Source of the DNA: Deltaproteobacteria bacterium
Lineage (GTDB): Bacteria; Desulfobacterota; Desulfarculia; Adiutricales; Adiutricaceae
Assembly (NCBI GenBank): GCA_031278475.1
Contig: JAITKK010000200.1
Coordinates: 1-33,961 of the forward strand
Length of the DNA stretch: 33,961 nucleotides
Reading direction: 5' to 3'
A program made the translations under genes and the position numbers. The notes beneath the pieces are model-generated. The model was not told the DNA's origin, ran no database searches, and worked only from the letters and a program-made list of their open reading frames with translations. Shown here piece by piece: positions 9,065 through 17,687 of this stretch (its first letter is position 1; each line of letters opens with the position of its first letter).

Positions 9065-9907
9065 ATGGGAAGGATTAGGAACACGGCCGAGACGGTAGGG
9101 CTCATGCTCGCCATCGGGAAGGCGAAGGCCAGGCTGCCCCTTGGCCCCCACCTGCTCCAGTCGGCGCTTGCCGGGGCCTACATAGGCTTCGGGGCGGTCC
9201 TTGCGCTGAAGGTCACGGGGAACCTGGACCCCTCCCTGGGGAACCTGACCAAGCTCCTCTTCGGGCTGGTCTTCCCCATAGGGCTCCTCATGGTGCTCAT
9301 AGCCGGGGCCTCGCTGTTCACCGGCGACGTCATGTACCTTAGCTGCTCCTGGGCCGAAAGGGACGCGACGGGCGCCACCTGGCTGAGGTTCCTGTCCGTT
9401 TCCTTCTTGGGGAATTTCCTGGGCTCCGTGCTTCTGGCCTGGCTCGCGTGCAGGTCGGGGGCCCTTCTCGATCCAGGCCCCGGGGGGACGCTCCCGCTTG
9501 CCGAGGCGGCGGTCAGGCTGGCCAACGCCAAGACCGGGCTCCCATTCGGGGTCGCCTTCGTTCGGGGCGTTCTCTGCAACTGGCTGGTATGCCTCGCCAT
9601 ATACATGAGCCTCACGGCCGACAGCGGGATCTCCAAGGCCGTCCTCATGTGGCCGCCCATAACGGCGTTCGTGGCCCTGGGCATGGAGCACAGCGTCGCC
9701 AACATGTGCTTCGTGCCTTTGGGGATCTTCCTGGGCAACTACCCGGAATTTTCCGGAGGGGCCGTGGGCCCCACCGCCACCTGGGGCGCCTTCCTGGCCC
9801 GCAACCTCGTGCCGGTCACCTTGGGGAACATCGTCGGCGGGGCCCTCTTCGTGGGGCTTCCCTACCTCTGGCTGTGCAAGGGAAAAAAAGAAGAAGGAAA
9901 GGACTGA
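9065..9907 (+). CDS. focA: Formate/nitrite transporter family (FocA-like) channel
   Basis: Multi-TM protein with AGAYIGFGAVLALKV, FPIGLLMVLIAGASLFTGDVMYL, VRGVLCNWLVCLAIYM, GMEHSVANMCFVPLGIF. Confidence 0.9.
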   Translation: MGRIRNTAETVGLMLAIGKAKARLPLGPHLLQSALAGAYIGFGAVLALKVTGNLDPSLGNLTKLLFGLVFPIGLLMVLIAGASLFTGDVMYLSCSWAERDATGATWLRFLSVSFLGNFLGSVLLAWLACRSGALLDPGPGGTLPLAEAAVRLANAKTGLPFGVAFVRGVLCNWLVCLAIYMSLTADSGISKAVLMWPPITAFVALGMEHSVANMCFVPLGIFLGNYPEFSGGAVGPTATWGAFLARNLVPVTLGNIVGGALFVGLPYLWLCKGKKEEGKD

Positions 9908-9909
9908 AG

Positions 9910-10803
9910 ATGACCGCGCAAATCCTTGCCAGCAGGCACGAGGTCGAGAGGCTTTACGGGGAGATAAGTGCTGAGGCCGGGGCCCTCAGGGCCGAAGGGA
10001 CAAAGCCCTCGCTCGCGACCATACTGGTGGGCGGCTCTGGGCCTTCCATGGCCTACGCCCGCGCCAAGGAGAAGGCCTGCGGGAAGCTCGGGATAGACTT
10101 CAGGCTCAGGGAATACGGGGAAACGGAAAGCGATGCCGAGATCGTAAGCGGAATAAAAAAACTCAACCAGGATTCTTCGGTTCATGGTATAATGCTTGAG
10201 CTTCCCTTGCCGAAGCAGATAGACCCCTTCAAGGTGGCTTCCTCCATATCGCACCTGAAGGACGTGGACGGCATAACGCCCATGAACCGGGGGCTCCTCT
10301 TCATGGGAAAGCTCGACCTCGCGCTCCTGCCGGTGACCCCGCTTTCCTGCATGACTCTCATCGACGGGACCGGGGTGGACGTGAAGGGCAAGGAGGTGGC
10401 CATCGTGGGCCGCGGCGAGACCGTGGGGCTCCCGCTGGCGGTCCTCTTGATAAAGAGGAGCGCGACTGTCACCATCTGCCATTCCAAGACGAAGGGGCTG
10501 AGGGAGGTCGTCCGCAAGTCCGACATAGTGGTGACCGCAACAGGGCAACCCGGGCTCATAACCACGGACATGCTCTCGCCCGGGCAGATGGTCATCGACG
10601 CGGGCGTGAGCGTGCTCCCGGACGGCAGGCTCGCGGGCGACGTGGATCCCAGGGCTTCCGAGGTGGTGGGCTGGCTGAGCCCGGTCCCGGGCGGGGTGGG
10701 CTCGCTGACCGTCGCGCTGCTTTTGAAGAATCTCCTGAAGGCAATCAGGATAGGGAAGGAAAACGGGCAAGACTTAACAATAGCCCATAACAATAAACCA
10801 TAG
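9910..10803 (+). CDS. folD: FolD-type methylenetetrahydrofolate dehydrogenase (cyclohydrolase function uncertain)
   Basis: ATG 9910 in the frame of the 9448-10803 ORF; YARAKEKACGKLGI, GIMLELPLPKQID, LKDVDGITPMNRG, VAIVGRGETVGLPLAVLL, SPVPGGVGSLTVALLL. Confidence 0.92.
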   Translation: MTAQILASRHEVERLYGEISAEAGALRAEGTKPSLATILVGGSGPSMAYARAKEKACGKLGIDFRLREYGETESDAEIVSGIKKLNQDSSVHGIMLELPLPKQIDPFKVASSISHLKDVDGITPMNRGLLFMGKLDLALLPVTPLSCMTLIDGTGVDVKGKEVAIVGRGETVGLPLAVLLIKRSATVTICHSKTKGLREVVRKSDIVVTATGQPGLITTDMLSPGQMVIDAGVSVLPDGRLAGDVDPRASEVVGWLSPVPGGVGSLTVALLLKNLLKAIRIGKENGQDLTIAHNNKP

Positions 10804-10831
10804 CCCATAAGCCATAACCCATAACCCATAG
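10781..10831. repeat. CCCATAA-type short tandem array overlapping the folD stop
   Basis: tagcccataa/caataaacca/tagcccataa/gccataaccc/ataacccata. Confidence 0.75.
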
Positions 10832-10880
10832 GCAACACTTCAAAACGATCCATTAGCTTGCCAGTTACCAGAGGTGCATT

Positions 10881-11522
10881 ATGGAAAATTACGAAGGATT
10901 GTTCGAAAACACGTTCTCGGATGTCATAAAAATGGCCTGCTCAAAAAGCCGCGCGCCAGGCGCCGGCAGTGTCTCGGCAATGGTCGCCATCCTCGGGGGC
11001 TCCTTGGGCGCCATGGTCGCGAACCTCACCTTGGGGAAGCCGGGCTACAAGGAGTGGGAGCCGGAGATGGAAAACCTGCTCAAGGAGATCGAAGACCGCA
11101 TAGATAAACTTAAGGTTCTCTCCGAAACAGACATAATGGTTTACGAAATGTTTCTCGAAACGAAAAAGCTCCCCAGGGAAACAAAAAAGGAACAGACCAG
11201 ATACGAAACGGTCTACCAGGCGAACTTGATCAAGGCGACCTACGTCCCCATACGGATATGCAACAGGATAGTGTCGCTCTTCAAACTCATAAGGCGCGTG
11301 GCATTCATTGGGAACATCAAGGTCTTAAGCGATGTGGCCGTTGCGAGCATTTTGCTCGAAGCCGCGATCAGGGCACTGATGCAGGTGGTGGAAGCGAACT
11401 TGGCAGGCATAACCGGCCGCAAGGAGCTGGCGGCGCTAAAGATTGGCCGTACCTATCTGACGGGGGTTTGCCAGAATTTGTTGCAGGAAACACTGTCTGT
11501 TGTCGCCCAACGGTGCCATTGA
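10881..11522 (+). CDS. fchA: FchA-like methenyltetrahydrofolate cyclohydrolase / cyclodeaminase family protein
   Basis: 213-aa protein with PGAGSVSAMVAILGGSLGAMVANLTLGKPGY...; sits in THF one-carbon cluster. Confidence 0.85.
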   Translation: MENYEGLFENTFSDVIKMACSKSRAPGAGSVSAMVAILGGSLGAMVANLTLGKPGYKEWEPEMENLLKEIEDRIDKLKVLSETDIMVYEMFLETKKLPRETKKEQTRYETVYQANLIKATYVPIRICNRIVSLFKLIRRVAFIGNIKVLSDVAVASILLEAAIRALMQVVEANLAGITGRKELAALKIGRTYLTGVCQNLLQETLSVVAQRCH

Positions 11523-11543
11523 TTCTGGTGCGAAGGATCGGTT

Positions 11544-11610
11544 CCAAAACAACAATGACCCAACAAAAAACAACAAACTAAAACCATAATAACCCAACAA
11601 AAAGACAAAA
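11544..11610. repeat. Degenerate CAACAAA-type A/C-rich repeat tract after fchA
   Basis: ccaaaacaacaatgacccaacaaaaaacaacaaactaaaaccataataacccaacaaaaagac; ACCCAACAAAAA twice. Confidence 0.55.
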
Positions 11611-11666
11611 TCATCTTGGGCTTGGGCCAAATCGACAAGAGTGCCGGCAATAGCCATATGTCGGTT

Positions 11667-12698
11667 TTAGCGGCCTGACATGTGCCTTTCCCAAAAGGCC
11701 ACGGCATCGTGATGCCACCCTTGGGCGCTAGTTCCCTTCCCCAGCCCGAAGCCGTGGCCAAGGTTTTGGAACACGTGGAACTCCGCGTCGATGCCCATGT
11801 CCCTTAGCGCTTTGATTCTGCGTTCCATGCTAGCCTTGGAGGCTATGCCGTCGTTTTCCCCCACGCAAGCGTAGGTGGGCGGGTCCTTGTCGGTGTAATT
11901 CGCATGCCCGGTGTACTGCATGATGACGGCCGCGGGCCTTGGGCGCTCTTCCAAGTCGTAGGCCTTGGTAGTGTATGATCCAAGGTTAGCTGCCATCCTT
12001 GCCCCAGCGGAGCCGCCCCACAGCGAGTAATCGGAAACGCTCACTTGCAGCTCGTTCGCGTTCCTGAAGACAAAGTCGATTGCCGCCGCCAAATCCTCCG
12101 AGGCGGCCTGCGAGCCGCCGGTCCTGTAATGCAGGGCGAAGGCGTTGTACCCGATTTTGCTAAGTTCGATTGCAAGCGGCAGGCTTTCGTGGATGGAGCC
12201 CACGTAGGCAAAGCCCCCGCCTGCGGATATTATCGCAAAAGGCTTTCCGGGCTTTCCCTTGAGGAAGAATAGGCCTGTGTCGTTTTTCCTGGGATCGTTT
12301 AGTTTTTGCCCTTCCCCGTATATGCCGTGGAAGACCTTTTCCCCTTTCGCCCTGTCGTCAAGCAGGCGGTTGAGGGTAGCTACAGTCGTGCCCGCGTCGA
12401 TGTTCCGGTGGTACGGAAGGAGCGGGGCTATCTCGGATACGGTCATGTCTGGGTTTACATGGTCCATCCTCAGCGGGAAAAGGAAGCGCCCGAACCCCTC
12501 AAAGCGGGGATCGGCCACCACTTGCGCAACCAATGAGTCCTTGTGGAAATAATCGTGGCCCATCTCCAGCCTTTCCACGGCAGGGTTTCGCCCCGGCCCC
12601 GACGTTTCCGAATCGCCCAACGCCGGACCCACGCCATAAAACGTAAGCAGTGACATGCTAAAAAGCGCAAAAAACGACAAAACGCCCGCAAGAAGCAT
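11667..12698 (-). CDS. Alpha/beta hydrolase (esterase/acetyl esterase-like) with N-terminal hydrophobic signal
   Basis: AIISAGGGFAYVGS, SLWGGSAGARMAANLG (GxSxG), ENDGIAS, HVFQNLGHGFGLG; internal Met MLLAGVLSFFALF preferred over ORF start 12806. Confidence 0.8.
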   Translation of the reverse strand: MLLAGVLSFFALFSMSLLTFYGVGPALGDSETSGPGRNPAVERLEMGHDYFHKDSLVAQVVADPRFEGFGRFLFPLRMDHVNPDMTVSEIAPLLPYHRNIDAGTTVATLNRLLDDRAKGEKVFHGIYGEGQKLNDPRKNDTGLFFLKGKPGKPFAIISAGGGFAYVGSIHESLPLAIELSKIGYNAFALHYRTGGSQAASEDLAAAIDFVFRNANELQVSVSDYSLWGGSAGARMAANLGSYTTKAYDLEERPRPAAVIMQYTGHANYTDKDPPTYACVGENDGIASKASMERRIKALRDMGIDAEFHVFQNLGHGFGLGKGTSAQGWHHDAVAFWERHMSGR

Positions 12699-12756
12699 AA
12701 AACGGCGAAAAAAGCGACAAAAGCCGCAAACACCACAAAAACGACGGAAGCAAGAA
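12661..12756. repeat. A-tract-rich degenerate repeat around the 5' end of the hydrolase gene
   Basis: aaaagcgcaaaaaacgacaaaacgcccgcaagaagcataaaacggcgaaaaaagcgacaaaagccgc... Confidence 0.5.
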
Positions 12757-13143
12757 ACATGCCCTTTTGGCCAAAAGCCACGGGTTTCGTGGGGATCGTC
12801 ATGCATTTAGGACGCCCTTGCTCCCATCTTCTGCCCGATTAAGGCATATTTTGCTTGTCGCAGCATATTTTGGTAGCGGCCTCGTACCCGGTATTTTACC
12901 ATTATCCCCTCACTTCCGGCTTGGCGGGAACCAAGACATCCCAAATGGGCGCAATTTCAGGAATTTGTAACCGTTCACGACTTAGTTTTACGCAATAGAG
13001 TGTGGTTTCCACAATATGTGCCATCAAAATATGGGGTATGGAATGAAAACCCTTGTTTTTTGGGGTTAGCCCCCCTGCCGGCAGCGCCCGGTTGGCCCTT
13101 TCGGCCAACAGGGCGAGCCTCCTCCGCAGCGTCGGGATGATCG

Positions 13144-13635
13144 CTATTTCAGCCGGTTGTATTCTTCAGCCGAAACCGGCTCCAGCCACTCCGTCGTGCT
13201 TCCATCGGCTGGAACAGACACAGAGAGATGGGCGAACCAGCTATCCGCGGCGGCGCCGTGCCAATGTTTGATTTCGGCAGGTATATTGACTACGTCGCCT
13301 GGGCGAAGCTTCATGGCCGGTTTTCCCCATTCTTGGTACCAGCCAACCCCCTCCGTCACCAGGATAATCTGACCTCCTTTATGGTGGACATGCCAGAAAT
13401 TGCGGCAGCCAGGCTCGAAAGTAATGTTGTTGATTGTGACCCCTTCCGTGGAAAGACTTTTCAGGTAGCTGGTTCCGGTAAAATACCGGGCGTACGCTTC
13501 ATTCTTTTCGCCTTTTGGGAAAATGCCGTCCCCTGTAAACAAGGAAGCCTGAGTTTCCGCTGCGCTTGACATCCCTATACCCCCACTCACTGTCAGTATG
13601 ATGATCACCAAAGTTGACAATAATACGTTTTTCAT
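13144..13635 (-). CDS. Cupin-domain protein with signal peptide
   Basis: N-terminal hydrophobic MKNVLLSTLVIIILTVSGGIGMSSA; CRNFWHVHHKGGQIILVTEGVGWYQEWG...LRPGDVVNIPAEIKHWHGA. Confidence 0.88.
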   Translation of the reverse strand: MKNVLLSTLVIIILTVSGGIGMSSAAETQASLFTGDGIFPKGEKNEAYARYFTGTSYLKSLSTEGVTINNITFEPGCRNFWHVHHKGGQIILVTEGVGWYQEWGKPAMKLRPGDVVNIPAEIKHWHGAAADSWFAHLSVSVPADGSTTEWLEPVSAEEYNRLK

Positions 13636-13652
13636 AATAATCTCCGATAAAT

Positions 13653-14384
13653 TTACTGTTGACGACTACGAGTCGCCAACACTTTTTCAAGTACCGCCGT
13701 AGCTGTTTCCGCCTGCGATTTCCCGATTTTGCTTTCGATTATGGAGATGAATTGCTTCAGTTGGGCTTCCGTTAAACCAACATTCATGGCAGCCCCAAGG
13801 TGGGACTGGAGTTGAGCGGATGTGCCAGACATCGCAGCCAAAGCCGAAATGGTAACCAGTTCCCTGCTCTTGTAATCCAAGACATCACGTGCGAAAATAT
13901 CAGCGAACAGGTGTTCTTTCAAAAAAGTATCAATAATAGGCACAAACAGTTGATATCCGCTTGGTGGAGGGATCTTTTCTTGTCCGAAAAGAGTTGCCCT
14001 AACTTTTGCGCCGTATTCATCTTTGTTAAAATCCGCTGGCAATGGAGTGGCTTCTTTGCCTATTTCATCATTAATCCCTTTCTTATGCCGCTCTTCCATG
14101 ACGGTCATAAAAGTGTTGATGCCGTTCAGGCTACGCGGAAATCCCGTATAGGCATATAATTGCACAAGAATTTCTTTGATTTCATTCACTGTCAATCCGG
14201 CATCCAAGCCTTCATTAAGGGCGGTTGTCAACTTGTCGATATTGCCGGTGGCCGTGAATGCAGAAATTTCGATCATGCATATCTGCTTGGTGTTCAAGTC
14301 TTGTTTATTCACTGTTTGTGCCTCAACGGTGGTAACAATACTTAGAATCAAGATAAAAGTTCCAATAAAATATCCTCTGCGCAT
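13653..14384 (-). CDS. Carboxymuconolactone decarboxylase (AhpD-like) family protein with signal peptide
   Basis: MRRGYFIGTFILILSIVTTVEA signal; two CMD-like halves, LVTISALAAMSGTSAQLQSHLGAAMNVGLTEAQL. Confidence 0.83.
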   Translation of the reverse strand: MRRGYFIGTFILILSIVTTVEAQTVNKQDLNTKQICMIEISAFTATGNIDKLTTALNEGLDAGLTVNEIKEILVQLYAYTGFPRSLNGINTFMTVMEERHKKGINDEIGKEATPLPADFNKDEYGAKVRATLFGQEKIPPPSGYQLFVPIIDTFLKEHLFADIFARDVLDYKSRELVTISALAAMSGTSAQLQSHLGAAMNVGLTEAQLKQFISIIESKIGKSQAETATAVLEKVLATRSRQQ

Positions 14385-14422
14385 CTGCTTACTCCATTGT
14401 TAGTGATTAATTATTTGCTTAG

Positions 14423-15094
14423 TCATTCTCCCTTATGTATCTTTAAGTATTCTATCCATTTTATGATATGATGAGTTAAAAATATATATACTGCCATAAT
14501 AGATATATTTTCCGTAAAAAATGAAATTTCATTTTTGTTTTCATCCCAAAAATCGAATGAATACCCAAGAAAGAGCTTGGCAGGCATATCTCTCTCCAAG
14601 AATGAATAGACACCATAGATCAAAACAATAGCTACCATGCAGCTCGTAACGATTGCCGGGAGATGGTTAATCCCAATTTTTTTTATTGTCTTCAATATGT
14701 GATTTATGATTATTTCCCAATGTATTCCAATATGTACGGAAATAACCAGAAGACACCAATATGCGGCAATAGTATGTATTTGTCGCAACAGCATCCCTCC
14801 ACTGGGATGCATGAAGGAAAGGACGGTTCTTGAATGTAGCAGACCAGTTATTATCAAGGTCGCTGTTGTCACAAGCAGTATGATATTGATGATAGTGTTC
14901 AAAATACGCCGAAAGTTATACCTTCCTTGGAAAATTCGTCGATACCACGACCAATGTATAATATTGTGTATGACAAGCAGGGCAAATACGCATACACCTA
15001 TCCATTCATGAGCAATATCCCCTGTGATGCGGTAGGCTAGCGAATTCAGGATAAAAATCGCCATCAGGAGATCAAGAATCAATCTGCTCCTCAT
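14423..15094 (-). CDS. DUF4405-like multi-TM membrane protein
   Basis: His-containing TM segments: ITGDIAHEWIGVCVFALLVIHNIIHWSWYRRIFQGRYN; LRQIHTIAAYWCLLVISVHIGIHW. Confidence 0.75.
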   Translation of the reverse strand: MRSRLILDLLMAIFILNSLAYRITGDIAHEWIGVCVFALLVIHNIIHWSWYRRIFQGRYNFRRILNTIINIILLVTTATLIITGLLHSRTVLSFMHPSGGMLLRQIHTIAAYWCLLVISVHIGIHWEIIINHILKTIKKIGINHLPAIVTSCMVAIVLIYGVYSFLERDMPAKLFLGYSFDFWDENKNEISFFTENISIMAVYIFLTHHIIKWIEYLKIHKGE

Positions 15095-15101
15095 GAATGA
15101 A

Positions 15102-15671
15102 TCATTTCTCCGTTATGCCAATTTTTTTTAGCCATACGGATATGTCATTTCGTAATGATCTCCCGCCGCTGTAATGCACCGAAAGTGCTTCTAAAATCTT
15201 TGATTGTGGGCTTAATTTTGCGATGGCGGAAACACTTTGTCCCAAGCGTCCGCCACCGTGACTGGAAAAGGGAATAATGGTTTTGCCAGATAAATCATAT
15301 TCTTCCAAAAAGGAAGCGATAGGCATGGGGATTGATGCCCACCAGTTGGGGTAGCCGAGGAAGATCACGTCATATTTTGTCATATCCGTGACATGGGTTT
15401 TCAAAGCCGGTCTAGCTTGTGCCTGCTGCTCCCTTTTGGCTTCGTCCAAACAGGTATTGTAATCGCTGGAGTAAGCCTTAACCGGTTCAATTTCAAAAAT
15501 GTCACCACCTACCAACGAGTGAATTTCCTTGGCAATATTTCGGGTATTACCGCTCCATGAAAAATAGGCTACGAGCATATTTCCTCTATCCTCCTTGTTT
15601 TCATTTGCTTGTACGTAACTGGCCGAAAAAAAGAAAATAATCATCGAAATTAAACTTATGAGTTTTATCAC
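15102..15671 (-). CDS. Flavodoxin with N-terminal signal sequence
   Basis: MIKLISLISMIIFFFSASYVQA then LVAYFSWSGNTRNIAKEIHSLVGGDIFEIEP, DVIFLGYPNWWASIPMPIASFL. Confidence 0.88.
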   Translation of the reverse strand: MIKLISLISMIIFFFSASYVQANENKEDRGNMLVAYFSWSGNTRNIAKEIHSLVGGDIFEIEPVKAYSSDYNTCLDEAKREQQAQARPALKTHVTDMTKYDVIFLGYPNWWASIPMPIASFLEEYDLSGKTIIPFSSHGGGRLGQSVSAIAKLSPQSKILEALSVHYSGGRSLRNDISVWLKKIGITEK

Positions 15672-15689
15672 ATTCTCACCTGATTGAAT

Positions 15690-16973
15690 TTATTGTGTAT
15701 TGCGGGCAAGCCTGAATCCTACATTGAACATCCGGTTGGACGGGGGTGTAGCGGATCTATAAGCGGATCTAAGGTGTTTGCCAAAGTCATTCCAGCTTCC
15801 GCCACGAGTGATGCGATACGTTCCCGCTGAAGCGCCAGCTGGGTCATTTTGGTTAGCTTCAGTGAAGTTTCCGTACCAATCCCAACACCATTCCCCTACG
15901 TTTCCGTGCATATCAAACAGACCCCATTTGTTAGGCGCAAAACTGCCTATTGGGACGGTCTGTTGTCGGTATTCGCTCGGAGGTGTCTCTAATTTCTCTT
16001 GCGAAAAATAATGTGTCTCGATCATGTATGGATATGTTCCATAATAGTTTGCCTGTTTTGTACTGATAGAATTTTCAGTATTGAATGGGGTAATTGTGTC
16101 GGCGCGGCAGGCGTATTCCCATTCAGCTTCGGTTGGAAGCCGGTAACCATTGGCATTTCGATTCCAGTTAACAGTATCACCGTTTATTTCATAGGCAGGC
16201 GTTAATCCTTCCTTGATGCTTTTTGCATTGCAGAATTGTATGGCATCGAACCAACTCACGTTTTCCACAGGTAAATCGTCTCCACTAAAATTACTTGGAT
16301 TATTTCCCATAATTTCCCTGTACATTCTTTGCGTTACTTCGTGCTTTCCAATGAGAAAATCGCTAACTGTTACCTGATGTTGCGTCTCGTCTTTTTCCCG
16401 CCATTGTTCATTTTCAGGGCTCCCCATTCGGAAAGTGCCGCCTTTGATAAGAACGAAATCTTTAACAGATGCCGCATTTTTCTCATTTTGGGATGGGCTA
16501 ACACGCATATCGGATGGATCAGCTGTATCCCCTTTCGTCAAAACAGAAATCGTTACAGTGACATCTCCCGTTTTTTCAAAAATTTCCACACCTCCGTCAA
16601 CACGTCCAAGTTTCTGCATGCTAAATTTTTCGCCATTTTGCGAATACATAATCGCAAAACTGTGTTTGGGCGGCCAATAAATAATTTCACCTACTTCATA
16701 TCCAGTTTCCTTTACATTGTCCGTTTCCAGCGGTTCAGGAAAGTGATAACACATCTCCCGTGAATATAAGTTTTGTAATGGAATAGTCAGAGGGAGCATT
16801 TTAATAAAATTGCGTGATGTTTTATTATCTGAAAGCGTCGCTGTGAGAGTTGTCTTGTTATCGATTGTTATTTGAATTTTCATGGGAAACTCCATTGTGG
16901 TTTCTGCAGATAACAAAACAACGTTTGCCATCGTAAGAACCAGTGCGACCATAAAAATCAAAAATTTTTTCAT
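15690..16973 (-). CDS. SUMF1/formylglycine-generating-enzyme-fold protein with signal peptide
   Basis: FVLIKGGTFRMGSPENE, KHEVTQRMYREIMGNNPS, YRLPTEAEWEYACRA, FDMHGNVGEWCWDWYG, YRITRGGSW; start MKKFLIFMVALVL preceded by AAGGAAAT. Confidence 0.88.
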   Translation of the reverse strand: MKKFLIFMVALVLTMANVVLLSAETTMEFPMKIQITIDNKTTLTATLSDNKTSRNFIKMLPLTIPLQNLYSREMCYHFPEPLETDNVKETGYEVGEIIYWPPKHSFAIMYSQNGEKFSMQKLGRVDGGVEIFEKTGDVTVTISVLTKGDTADPSDMRVSPSQNEKNAASVKDFVLIKGGTFRMGSPENEQWREKDETQHQVTVSDFLIGKHEVTQRMYREIMGNNPSNFSGDDLPVENVSWFDAIQFCNAKSIKEGLTPAYEINGDTVNWNRNANGYRLPTEAEWEYACRADTITPFNTENSISTKQANYYGTYPYMIETHYFSQEKLETPPSEYRQQTVPIGSFAPNKWGLFDMHGNVGEWCWDWYGNFTEANQNDPAGASAGTYRITRGGSWNDFGKHLRSAYRSATPPSNRMFNVGFRLARNTQ

Positions 16974-17687
16974 ATTTCCTTCCAATAATGTACGATTTAA
17001 GAACACAGTTCCCTGACAAAATCGAGCCAAACCCCAGCCGATTCAACCCGAGGCTTAATAATGGAATCGCATCTTGTTTATGGGGAATTTCATTGAAAGC
17101 GGCGAAAATGTCGCATGTATTTCTTTAATTGATGGGAATACACCGTTTTTCACACTTTTTTGAAGGCTTTTCTATATATGGTTTAGGTAATAGACATGCC
17201 ACATCTAACTATGCTAAGCTATCTTGGAATGGTAAAATGACAAATACGCTGGCTTCGTCTTGAATTCGTGCCAAAAGATCCCAGGCGCGAATGGCCTATC
17301 CTATGGCATTCGCAAGTTAAAACGAAGACCGGGGTCAAACCTGTGAATGCTTGTTTTTCGCATAACCGGAAAAAGATATCATGTCACCATTATAGTCCGA
17401 ATAATATTGAATATTGTCTCCCTATTCCCCATAATTCTTGCCTGATTCCCCTTCATCCTCCTTCAATCGCTCTGGTCTTTCGCCAAAACCCTTGATTATC
17501 GGCCTTTCTTTTTGCGCAAGCCCCACCCAAGCCGGATGCTTTGCGGCATTTCGCCCTTGACGAAGCCCTCCCCAAAGCATATAGTGCACCCAATACTTTG
17601 CGGGACGCGTTCAAAAGCTTGGGGCCTTTCAGGCCCCCGGGCTTCGAAGGCGTTTTTAGCCAAAGCTCGTGGATAGGAGACGCACGG

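Noticed and set aside
7781-9691. 636-aa - strand ORF antisense to fhs/focA
   Set aside because: Spans two well-supported opposite-strand genes and has H/G/R/P/E-biased shadow-ORF composition.
13085-13113. Rho-independent terminator after the cupin gene
   Set aside because: Hairpin GTTGGCC-ctttc-GGCCAAC is present but lacks a U-run on the - strand transcript.
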